Source of the DNA: Cliona cf. orientalis
Taxonomy: Eukaryota > Porifera > Demospongiae > Clionaida > Clionaidae
Assembly: GCA_963930775.1 (NCBI GenBank)
Contig: OZ005705.1
Location: 5,394,001-5,458,000 of the forward strand
Length of the DNA stretch: 64,000 nucleotides
Direction of reading: 5' to 3'
Made by a program: the position numbers and the translations under genes. A model generated the notes under the pieces. That model searched no databases. It was not told the origin of the DNA and saw nothing but the letters and a program-made list of their open reading frames with translations. Positions 21,458 through 33,095 of the stretch are shown here, in pieces; the stretch's first letter is position 1; the number at the start of each line of letters is the position of its first letter.

Positions 21458-22918
21458 CTTCGAGCTTTCTGCATGCAATCCTTGTCTCACACTGCTATTT
21501 ATGCAACTATTGTCTATCTGATGCAACCTTGCTGTGGCTTTTAGTATGCAATTTGCGCAAGCGGCGCCATCCCCGCGGATCATGTGACCGTGGTCGGCTC
21601 TGGCTGGGTACATTCCCACATTAAAACTCTGTAAACTCCACGCAGCATGCATTCACTGATGAAGCTATTTAATAAGTCACATAATATTATACACTGAGCC
21701 ACTCTTAAAATTAATTCCAATCTTCCACTTAACAATAATAATAATTATTAGAACTGTATAGTTCCAATGGGACACACATTCAGTTAAAAATACAGTCACA
21801 TGTCTCAAGTTTCTCAGACAATAAGTTGCGCATGACATAGTTTTGTCTTCATATTACGCATTGTCGAGACTTCGTGGTCGAACTTTTGCTGAGTTGTCAT
21901 CATGTGATCAACGTATAGTCTGAATTCCATTCCTCAACTTGACAAGGATGATAGTTGGAATTCAGAGTCAGATCAGTGATCATGAGGCCACATTGGAGAG
22001 TGGGCAGGGGATTGCATATTAATATCATAGTTAGCTACTGAAGAATATTTTTATGTCAATGTAGCAGTAGCTATAGATAGTTGATAGGTTTCTCCTTAAG
22101 GTATCAATATTCCCCTAAACTAATCTAGACTTGCTAAAACTAGCTAGGTAGCTATAAATACTGTTATGTCCCATTTAGACTCGTGAATATTGAGTTACAT
22201 ATATCTGACCAAGAAAATCACGATTAAAATTAATCATCAATGTCAGGATTAAAAAAATTGGGAGGGTGTAGCTATGAGAATTGCCAGTCAGCCAGAGATA
22301 GGTACAAACTTTAACAGTGTGACGGTTACATGCATGCAGTGGTGTGTAACGAACCTGGCTTAGTGCGTAGGGTCCAGCGCCGTATTTAATTCGACGTAAA
22401 GTGGGGAATGTCTAAGACGTTGACAAAAATTAATGATTTTTTGATATTTTGTAAGGGGTTTATATACACAACAGCATCACATAATCAGGGCTACATCAAC
22501 TAGATGGGGCTGCACACATACAAACATACACAAGGGCTAGAAAATAATTAAAATAATAATCAAATTGCATTTGTCTGTACAGGTGCATGTTAAGTGGTTT
22601 TGACCAACTCAAGCAGCTATAGCTATAGGACAACCAGTAACTCCAAGAACTATGAACAACTATATAGATTTTTACAGGTCTGATAGCAACACATGATGAG
22701 GTAACTTGTGATTCTATAGTAATGTAAAGTTTATATAATCCCCAGCATAATCCTACAAGTACTAGCATAGCTATAATATACAATCATGCATAACAGCTAG
22801 TATGTGACATTGGTTATTATGTTTTAATAAGTTCAAAGTTTGGCAGCATCAAGGATGGTATTCCACAGCAGCTGAGCATATAATATTATAGCTAGAGTGG
22901 CAAGGAATTATGTAACAG
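21458..22918. other. Intergenic spacer between copies C and B
   Basis: About 1.46 kb with no convincing exon. It contains a TATA-like box near 21496 and AT-rich filler. A 95-codon minus-strand frame at 22496-22783 shows no domain and no splice partners. Confidence 0.5.
21496..21503 (-). promoter_or_regulatory. TATA-like box, copy B
   Basis: CATAAATA on the minus strand, about 39 nt upstream of the copy B ATG. It is weaker than the boxes of copies A and C. Support comes only from sequence and position. Confidence 0.35.
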
Positions 22919-25900
22919 CTAGTTTGATAGCATCACACTCCACAGCATAACTAAAGCGGCGATGATCACATACATTCCATGAGGTACCACAGCCACTCCT
23001 CCACTACTGCCAGTAGTTGGGCAGCCAGTGGGTTTGACTGCATTATCACCAGCTGCCAGCCTCTCACAGCATGACTGAGGCTCAAAGCAGTTGCACTGGT
23101 CTGGAGCCTGGTAGGGGCAGCTGACTTGTGGTAGACCATTGACTGTTTCAAATGTTCCATTGTCCTGTGCACAAATTAACAGAATTAACTACCGGTAATG
23201 CAGTTGAGAAGTATGCAATACCTATGTAAGATCACGGCATATTATACTGTTATGGCTTACGTCTGGTGTAGCACTCAAGCAGAATGTTTCTATTGGACCA
23301 TTTAGAATGCTATCTGCAAGGTATTGTCTCTCTTCAGATGTCCAAGCAATGGTATTCAAACCATCCATGAAAAGATTTTCATCAAAAAGAGCACTTGCTT
23401 CGGGATTCAGTCTAGCATGTGTGTGTGCCATGCCATCCAAAATAATTTGCACTGCTTGCATGGCTAGCGCTAGACTTACGGAGAATAGTGAGAAATAAAT
23501 GAATCATAGACCTCAGGATCGGGCTGGCTCAAGCAGAAATCAAGATTTTGTTTCTGCGATAGATAAGGGTAGTACAGAGGGAAAGATAAGCACATTTCCT
23601 CCCTAGTGCTTTGTCCACCCTGGTAAAATTAAATGATGATTGTAGACCAACGAACGTAGTATTATTATTATAAAATTTAATGTCCTTACCACTGTAATAT
23701 TTGAACTGCTGGTTGTATCATAGTAGCACTTCAAAACAAGAACATCCCCCTGTTGGTTAGAGAATAATAATCATGTAGTTTATGCTATGATATGGTTGTA
23801 GTTTCTGTGTAGGCCTAGGCAAAGAATGGCTCCTCGTAAATCAATGCCATAGACACTGATACCTTCAAAGCTTTGCATGCACCATTAAATTTGGTTACAT
23901 TCCTCGTCCCATGATCATTTGCTGCAATAAATAAAGTGACCAATCAGAATACATATCAGATGTCACATGGTAGGCACATGCACTGTGGATTATAAAATCG
24001 ATCTGGCCACACCATCAGGCCTGAGGGTATGGCTCACTTTATAATCCCGGCCTGCCTACCAATGACACCACATGGACCATGCAACAACTATTAATAGTTA
24101 GTGTGTGGTTGATTTGTGGTACTATTGTATGCTCCCGGTCTCCGAGTATAGCATCATCTCCAGACCCATTTCCAGGCTTTCTATTGTTGAAAGGCAGGAA
24201 TGGGCCTGGGGACGAGGCTCAATCGATACTTCACTATTCTGTGCCGGCCAAGGGTGACTTATATTATTATGCTAATAGCACATGAACTAAACGAAACTTA
24301 CTCGAAGTACTATCACTTCCTTTGGAAGGTATATGAACTGTTGGAAGTTGAAATCGTAGTTGGGATTAAAATCAATTGGAGGGAGTTCCTCATACACCCC
24401 ACACTCAGAGTTCCACCGCAGATGATGCAACTCAAGAGCTCTTCCTATATGACGATATGCCAATTACCAGTTACACAAAATATTAGCGATTTAGATAGGG
24501 ATAGGTGTTAATGACACTGGTGTTGCAATGCGTATAGCTATATTTGTAATCTGTGCCTTCGCCTTCTCTATCACTGTCTACTTTTATCATGTTTCTTACT
24601 ATACATGTATATCATCCCCCAACTCTGTATACTTTTTTATGGGAGACATACTATAATATTGTTATTAATAAACTCATTCTCGTACATTCTGGTGGGAACA
24701 ATAATGATTACATCGACCCCTGTGGTTGCTGGCTTCCTGTTTCCCAGGATTGGTCAGTACTAGTAGCTACTACTCAGCATGAGCTCAAGGTCAAGGAAAT
24801 AATTTACCTGCAAGATGGGTGTGTAGGAGGTTTCCAAAGATATGGATTCCACCATCTGGTAGATACTACACGAGTTGCATGACAGCATAAAAATTAATTT
24901 TAAACATCAATTAATAATTATTAACGTACTTTATTTGTGCAAGTGTCAGTGCAGACAGCCCCAATGGTGTAGCTTGGAGTACCAGGTGGTATTACCATGT
25001 ACGAGGTAACCTTGTGTCCCATAGCGAGTATCCCAGCATCATGCTCTCTGGGGCTACTGGAATAGTGGAATCTAATCCCAGAGCTGTCGATGATATCTGT
25101 GATTAAGGAAATTATTAATAAAATTAATTATTGCTTGCATGCTTGGATACGTTCACCTTCTATAAAATTTGGATTGTCATAGTGTATCTCAAAGACGACA
25201 TAGGGGTTGTCACTGGGACCTCCAATGGGAAGAGCAACATTTTCAGGAAATACAACATCCTATACAGACGGTAGTATTTTTTTTTCATCAAGTTGGTGCT
25301 AGCTACAGTATAGCCCATGCGGTTGATAATAATAATTGCATAGCTACCTCTCCCCCTGGGCCCCATCCTCCTACTATATGCCCACTCCGGCAGTGTTGAA
25401 CATCAGAGGGTTGAGCATCACAGGGTCCTGATACAGTCAGCGATGATTCATTTAGGGAAGTGGTACACACATAGATGATGATGTGATGGACATAATCACG
25501 AGCATGATGTGTGATCAGAGGGGAAATCTTTTGAAAATGTGTGTGTGATCAATAATGAGTAAGAGAGTGAAAATACGCTTACCGCAGTATGACTCTGTAT
25601 CTAGTTGCGAGCAGTTCCACCACATGCCAAGCTACATTTTATGTGTCTAGACAAAATTAATAAGTAGCTGTACTATAATGTACAACTAGTGGATTAATAA
25701 TTGATGAACTTTTTCCAGTTAGCAGCCCTGGTGCTGTTTAGTTGGTTAGGCCATCTGTTCAGTCAGGGTACTATCAATAAACAAGTGAATGCTGTTTAGC
25801 AGTTGAGTCTACAACTATACTGCACTATGAGCTTTTAGTACATAACTATGTGCATAAATAAATATTATTATCAGCCTTTAAAGCCTCAGGTCAGCATGGT

Positions 25901-27379
25901 TGTTCATCATCATCACAATTATAATTTTAGCCGTAAGTATAGATGCACAAGTCATGCTCACTGCCTTCACACATGCATGCGTGAGCACGTCAGCCTTTCT
26001 CCGTGTAATGCATGAGAAAGGCTGACATGCTCTTGCATGGACAGGGACGTGTGCATGACATTGTAAGGACTCCAGATTGTATGATGTGCTACCTTGATAA
26101 TGTACTTGGTTGAATTTCTGATTTCTTCTGGAAGCTTAAAACCTTGACACCAATAGGTTGTATCAACAGTAGGGACGGTTACCTAAACAAAATAGATATC
26201 GTTAATCAATTTAAATCCCTTTATTTAATAATAATTTATGCCTCACCACAGCTATCACATCACATCAATATGCAAGCTATAGAATACTAAATTTGTGTCA
26301 GCTGAAGCACTCAAACAGAACTAGCTATTGCATGTGTAGCATTACATGTTTGTATTAACTTGTGTTTTGTATACAAAAACACTATAATATAATATTATTA
26401 CCTCATATATTCAATTCGTGTTTTCTCATAAAATTTAGTGTATACATGATAATAATATTATCGTACATTTGAGACAGCCAGATCGAAGTACTGCACATCA
26501 CTGGGGGTAGGGGGTACATTCCTTAGCCCACCGAGTAGGTTGAGGCTGAGCGAGCCCTGGTAGTCATGGATTTCTACCGCATTTCCACTAGAATCCAACG
26601 GGTCACTATTGCTGAAACTCCACACTATGCGAGCAGTTGCAGTCTATGATTGTGTATACAATAAAGTACAAAAATTAATGACTGTTCATGCATATAACAA
26701 ACTAGTTGTTGATTAACTAGCATGCACATGGTGCCATATTGTGAATGGCAGGGCCGGCAAGCACTCACATTGATATCCAGATCATGGGTGTCACAACTTG
26801 TCAAATTCCTGTGAAACTCTAAAATTGTGTAGCCATCTTCCTCCTCTCCAAATGAAAGAAACCAGTCTTGATTTGCATCAATGGGAGGCAGCGCACGCCT
26901 CTCAGCATAACGGTCCTGCAAGAAATAAAAGCTATAATATATTGTACTTTGACTTCCAGTTTAGCAGAGTTATAATATAGCCTAGGTCTATATGCAACAG
27001 ATTTAGAAGCTATACGATTTCCAAAATTTTCTAGTTTGTCATACAATGTGATTCATGATCATGCATGCAGACTTACATGAAAGTATATCTTTCCATCTGT
27101 AGCAACCCATCCTATGACCACATCAGATCCAGGCATCTGTCCGTTGGGAGAAACTCCAAAACCAACCCATCCCGTGGTACTGACGTTCACAGCAAAGTGA
27201 ATGGTCCCAGCTGTGATGCTGTAGTTCCAGTAGAGTCCATAGAACTGTCCTTGATCATCAAACAGCACCTTCTGGAAGGGATACTTTGAGCTGAGCTCGA
27301 CGTGGGCGCCTGTTGCCAGCAGAGGCGGCAGTAGAATGAGGGAAAGACTGAAGCAGATAGCTCGAATAATTCCGAACAT
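22919..27379 (-). CDS. MOXD1-like DOMON/copper monooxygenase, copy C
   Basis: Thirteen exons: 27379-27077, 26915-26769, 26643-26467, 26182-26093, 25527-25348, 25259-25157, 25096-24930, 24865-24808, 24444-24302, 23749-23690, 23619-23480, 23411-23261, 23164-22919. They total 1965 nt and give 654 residues. The exon lengths match copy B except exons 1, 5, 11 and 13. It has a signal peptide (SLSLILLPPLLATGA), DOMON, VHHI in place of VHHM (exon 5), IHYDNP, HTHLAG and EEMC, and a hydrophobic C-terminal tail. Exons 1-2 are nearly identical to copy B while exons 3-12 are much more diverged, which hints at gene conversion at the 5' end. It is the first gene of the tandem cluster, 178 bp from the 3' end of the CNBD2-like gene. 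The substrate cannot be inferred. Confidence 0.88.
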
Positions 27380-27433
27380 CTTGTCTGATTACACAAACGT
27401 CAGTTTGCGAGTGTCCCTTTACTAGCATTCGCG

Positions 27434-27441
27434 TATTTATA
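27434..27441 (-). promoter_or_regulatory. TATA box, copy C
   Basis: TATAAATA on the minus strand, about 55 nt upstream of the copy C ATG, in an otherwise GC-containing stretch. It is the best of the three TATA-like boxes in the cluster. Confidence 0.5.
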
Positions 27442-27557
27442 GGAGCTTCTAGGTATATAATTATACGCATGCGCAAATGACATTGTATCGAGCGGAGGCG
27501 TGGCCAGCGCGCGCGATAATATACTCGTAATAATATTATACTGTATACCACAATATC

Positions 27558-30500
27558 TTATACGCGTCTTTTCACTTGATTGGTCATTGTTTGTTTATAC
27601 ATGTTCCAGGCGTAGTGATCTCTGATTCTTTTCCTCATTGCCTCTTCTGAGGGATACTGAATTACCTGCATGTATTAAATAGTTCAATAGTTATAGAAAC
27701 TTACCAACTTCTTAATTGTTAGCTAGCTAATGGGGTATATAGTGTTTTATTCAAGTTTTAACATAAAAGCTGTGATCCAATGTCATAACAAACACCTTCA
27801 TGACTATAAGCCTCAGTTGTATAACCATCCAATGCTGCGCATGTGTAACCTTTATCCTTTGACAAAATTAGATTGATTATAGATTAATTGCCTGAGTCTA
27901 AGTTTTTTAATGAAAGATGTGAGCAATTTGATTACTCATGTATTTATTGCATATGGGCATTGTTTAGTAAAATAAAGTCGATATTGGATAGCTAGCCTAT
28001 AGTACCTACCTGTCGCTGTAACTTTGATTTCAGTTCAGTGCTGAGGTGGTTGGTGATGAAGGCCTTGGAAATCAAAACCAACTCAGCACCATTGCTAACC
28101 TATTAAAGTAGATTGGTGTGATAAAAATTTCAGGGTAGCTAATTTCATTAAGTTTGGTGAGGTAGCTCTCGATATTGGCGAAATTTAAAGCAGTGAATGT
28201 TCAGCATGCATGTAAATTAAATTCAGAAAACCTTCAAAAATATTCACCAAAATTAGATTCTGCTATGATATTGTCTTCCGAGATCTAGATCAGGCGGTAG
28301 CTATCAGTAATCATGTAAATAGTATCATTAATAATGTGCATGCATGATGATATTGTGAAATTCCATAGAGGCAGCCGAAGGACAGTTAACCTACCAGTGT
28401 CACACTTGGCTCATCCTGGTGTAGGATGGTTGATAATCCCTGAAAAATCAAAGAGTATATTATAATATAATAATATATTGTGCAAGCATTCCTAGACCAT
28501 CATATCTCTTGCAATCTTAACATACGAATAAATCCTTAGGCTGTAGGATCTGAAGCTGCACTAGGAACTGTTTGTGCACTGCTGGGTAAGGAGAGTACTT
28601 CACCATCTGCTTTTCCCTACTTTTAGCCGGCTGAAATCAAAATACAATTACTTATTGGCATGCAATTTACCATACTCTCATGCAGACAGGCTGAGTGGAC
28701 AGCAAAACATTAAATTTGCTACAAGATTATTCATGATGAGAAATAGGATTTGCTATGTCAAGGTACACACATGCACATGTATAAACCTCTGTCATTGACA
28801 ACTTAAATATACATATATGTCCCATGGAACTGAAGGGACATCATAATTATTATTAGCTATAGTCAATGAATGCAAAGGACCAGCTGGGGAATGACACCTA
28901 GTCCAACTATTTGACAGCTTGACAGTAGCCTTTGGTTTTAGCTATTCACTGACAGTGGCTAGGAATAATTATTACCAGTACATACCTGCAGACTTCCCAG
29001 ACTGCGAGACTGTTTCATTGCTGGCCTCGGAGAAGAGACTGAATCACCTTATCCATCAGAAGCATTTGTGCATGGTAAAATTATAAGCAGTGGGTGATTT
29101 CATTGATTTACTAGCATAGTTACCTTGTGGCTGGTCCCCTCTCCCTCCTCCTCCTCCTCCCCTGTTGCTAGATCTGCTACCACTCACTCCTGTAACAGCT
29201 GCTGCTAGAGCCAACTTACTTGGCCCCAGGTCTGAAAATAATTGGTAACAGGGACATTAACCAGTCTATGTGTATCCAGGTAAAGGTACGTTTACCAGTT
29301 GCTGGATAGGATTGGAGTGGTTGCCTTCTTCCAGTTGTTTCAGTGGAGTCCACAAACCTCTTGACGACTCGACAAGAACCCTACATCAACATAATGCAAT
29401 TATGATACAGGAGCTTGATAATCTCTTGTGTTATTGTTCACAAACTGACTTACGGCCATCACAACATACACCCAATCAGACTTTCGACTATCTTTGACAA
29501 TCACCGTATTGGGCCTGTGCGTAATAATTAAAGGAATAAAGAGGTTTCAGTTATCGTGACGTGTGTGACAATATCATATATAGGCTGAATTTATTACATA
29601 CTTAAATTTGGCAACTTTGCATAGCTCTGGCTTTGATTCCAATGATGATATTGGCCAGTGTCTCATCAAGCTTATGGTCCTGAGAATTGATGATTGCATT
29701 TGTCAATACGTAATAATTCTATGAGATGTAAGTTCATAGTTCATTACTTGCAGAAGGAGAAGTGCTTGGTTTGTTGGAAACTCTTGCTTGTCTGTCTGAG
29801 AGCTAGATCAATGTAGTCCTATGGTTAAATAGATCATTGAATTCAAAGATTATAATAATACCCCGGTATTATGAATACAGTAGCTAGTCCATATTACATG
29901 TGCATGGGGTCCATTTGTAGAGGGAGAGAATTTCTGACTCGAGTTTGAGTTGTAAGTGCATAAGTTAATTTTGGGCTAGCTTGTAGCTAGAGTAGAGATT
30001 ATTGCTTACGCTTTTGCTGATGACCAGTAGTTCTGTTTCTGTTCTTGCAACGAAGGAGGCCTCCCTGGGCATGTGTTTGAGGATTGCCAAGTCCTAACGA
30101 TGATTATTATCAAGGAAGATGGTAAATCCATGGTTAGTATATGTGAGGATCATGCTAGCTACTCCAAGGCTAGTTTAAATTCACCAACAATTGTTTCACT
30201 TACTCCAAACGTTGTACCAGCTTCAAGAAGTTCAGTTCTCTCACTTCCCTTTCTCACAACTTGAACTGTCATTTAAAAAAGCTTAATGTTAGCTAATCAG
30301 CGACATGCAGAGCCGAGATAATCTTAACCTGTTCCTGACAAGATAAAATAAAAGCAGGCTGGAAGGGAGCCTTCTTTTATTATTATTCTCCCTGGTCCCA
30401 ATCTAAGAGAAATTATGTACATGTGTGCATGAGATTAAAAATAAGAGTCCACGGTGACAAGTCTAACGAGAGCGACATAAAACAAACCTCTGGTACCAGC

Positions 30501-31261
30501 CAATTTTGCAGAGGGTCTTCTGGATGGTGGGGGAGTAATCACAGAAGGCAGGACAACATTTCAGCTCCTGGGATGCCTATAATCATGATAATAATTCATG
30601 TGAAGAAAAAGCACAACGATTATCATGGTGCACCACTCGCTTTAAATAGCCTCTTCAATCTTTCACCACCCATGCATTCCCAGTTTTCATGCATTAAGTA
30701 AACTTGGTGATTGGTGCAGCAAGCGCTCATAAACTTGCCTGCTCAATTTCAGCATGATCTCGATTCCAAGATGAATTAGTGAGAATGGTCTGTACATGTT
30801 CAGAGACTACCACCTGTAATTAACATACCTTTGAAGCTGCATGTAGTTTCTTATTTAGTTAGCTACTGGTATGTTATCCCTTTGCTTACTGTGGTCTGCT
30901 CCTTCTGTTGATTTGTTGGAGCAGAGCCAGTGTCTTCCTTTGGGTCCGGCTGAAGTCTTTGCTGGACCCTCTCCGAGATGATCTGACGAGCTCCAGGTTT
31001 GGCAAGCTCACTCAAGCTTATCAGCTGTCTATTCACCTTACGCCGACGAGCGCCCCCCTCCTCTTGATGAGAAGCAGAACTGTACCAATGTTTGTGGTGA
31101 TTCTGAGGCATGGTCACAGAAATGGTAACAGTGTACCTTTCTGTTTTGTCTGTCTGGTCCAGCTTGGAAACTGGACTGAAGGCACGCAGCAGGAGCACTG
31201 CCATTCTCGCCAGTTTCTCGAACCTTCCAGTATCTTTGGAGTCAGTAGTTTCACCAGACAT
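27558..31261 (-). CDS. CNBD2-like: CNBD2-like cyclic nucleotide-binding domain protein
   Basis: Sixteen exons: 31261-30890, 30813-30739, 30576-30488, 30402-30329, 30265-30204, 30093-30010, 29791-29748, 29679-29602, 29514-29454, 29380-29296, 29231-29124, 29047-28986, 28630-28526, 28439-28395, 28099-28010, 27665-27558. They total 1542 nt and give 513 residues with phases consistent. A cyclic nucleotide-binding fold spans about 150-255: DYSPTIQKTLCKIGWYQR, then IIIKEG, FYFILSG, and the phosphate-binding cassette FGDLAIL..MPREASFVA. CNBD2-like landmarks follow (FSFCK, GSCRVVKRF, YPSEEAM). A Gly-rich linker (R-GGGGGG-RG) lies in exon 11. Exon 2 ends with a GC donor (GCAAGT). Vertebrate CNBD2 is a cAMP-binding protein linked to sperm; the role here is inferred only. 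Confidence 0.82.
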
Positions 31262-31947
31262 TGTGATATCTTGATACAGTAAACAAGGGGGCGGGGCTGG
31301 ATGCATCGCTGATCGAGTTGACGACCCTAACCTAGACCCCTTGTCATCCGACGACCTTTACCCACTCTATCCACACAAGAAAAAGGCCTCATCACACTTG
31401 TCCCACAGATTATGTATGCGTGTCTTTTCCTACCTCATTGTTGCTAGCCTGATACCCAGGCCTCCTCCTCCTCTTCAAGGGCCTGGGTATAATATTATAC
31501 CAGGCTACATTATTACAAGCTCAGACAATAATCGTTAGCGGTTTCATTCTACTTGATTTAGAAGCTTCCAGGTAGAAACACAAGCAAAATGAGCAGTAGC
31601 AATCTATTAAATTTTTATAACAGGTCCTATACTAGCTCAATCTCCCTCATCTATCTATAACTTCACTATCAAACTTGATATAATATTGTAGCAATCCAGT
31701 GACAATAGTTAACTTCAGACACATCAGTAAAAACAAGAAAAGAGAAGAGAGAACGCGATGCAAGCTAGATGCAATAATAAAGATTAAATTAGTGCTAGTA
31801 AGATGTATGCAATATTAATAGTATTATACTGTCCTGTCACCTCTTCCGATCCATGATAAAAATTAATGTCCAACAAGTGTATAATAATATTATGTCGAAA
31901 TAATCATTATGTACAGTAGCGAAAAAAGAACTGGTGATTTGTATCTC
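31262..31947. other. Intergenic spacer with CCAGGC fold-back
   Basis: 686 bp between the CNBD2-like start and the stop of the palmitoyltransferase gene. It contains a 64-bp fold-back (31445-31508: TAGCCTGATACCCAGGCC ... GGCCTGGGTATAATATTATA) related to the 10295 element. Otherwise AT-rich; no gene seen. Confidence 0.5.
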
Positions 31948-33064
31948 CTAGACAATGTGAGTGTGCTTCCTCATTCTCACGATGGAGGGTGGTTTCATGA
32001 GGTGCCAGTACTCGAGGCAGTTGTAGACCATGCCGCGGTCAAAAGGATTGTGGTAGCTCCCGTCCTCCCTCTTGAAGTGACGGTAGCGATGGTAGTTAGC
32101 CTTCTCGTTGGTTGTTATGTTACTGACGATCATGTTGAACTATGTCGCAAATGGGAAGAGAAGGTGTATATAGCGTATAATATCATAGTATTGGAGGGAG
32201 GGAGAGAGAGAGCAGGAGAGAGAGAGAGAGAGAGAGAGAAAGCCTCACCATGAAAGTGATTTGGAAGAAGCCACTGATGAAGAATATAGTCAGGAGGAGG
32301 ATGCCCACGAATATCCACCCGTCCATTCCTTGTTCACGAATCAGTTCCTCGAGAAAGAAGATGGAAAACAGACCACACACTCCAAGGACAATGAGAAAGA
32401 TGGAGAACAGAACCCTGCAGGAGAGGGAACAAGAGAGTGTTTCAGATTAGGGTCTTTTCGGGGCCAGACTTCAACATTTCAGAGATCAGCATGCAAAGAG
32501 GCATTTCTCCTAATTTAAATCTTGGTGTAGAGTTTCTGTAATTGTATAAAATTTGGAGGGGGAGGGGGTGTCCCCAGCACTTTCAATCTTCTACTGAAAG
32601 AACCCAACACGAGCCAATAGCATACGGAAAGTGAAGTTTACCTGTTCTTAACTCCAACACAGTTGTCTATCCAGGGGCAGTGGTGGTCAAATACCTCGAC
32701 GCACTTGTTGCACTGTCTGCAGTGCTTAGCTCTGACGGGTCGCACTGTCTTGCAGGTGTGACAGATGTTGTACATTGGGTTATTGATGTCATTGTAGTCA
32801 CCCCAAGCAGCTGGATTGCCAATCTGAAAGAAAAGCAGAGCACAAAGGACTGATCAATTTCAGTTACTGCGATGGTCTATCTCAGGAATTGATATACATA
32901 GTGAGAATGGGGGAATCTTGGGGTTCTAAATTTCTAAGTGGTATCAGAATAGGGAACCTGAAGCATGACTGATGTTGCTGCTAAGTAATGTAGAGGTACT
33001 TGATTTGGTGATTTGACAAACACTTGCCAATAATATACTCTAAGGTTAGTTTGGAGGAGTGTTT

Positions 33065-33095
<31 letters not shown>

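Noticed and set aside
24930-25096. Frameshift in copy C between exons 7 and 8
   Set aside because: It first seemed 2 nt out of phase, but using the acceptor before TATCTACCAG (24865) restores frame and the family peptide YLPDGGI.
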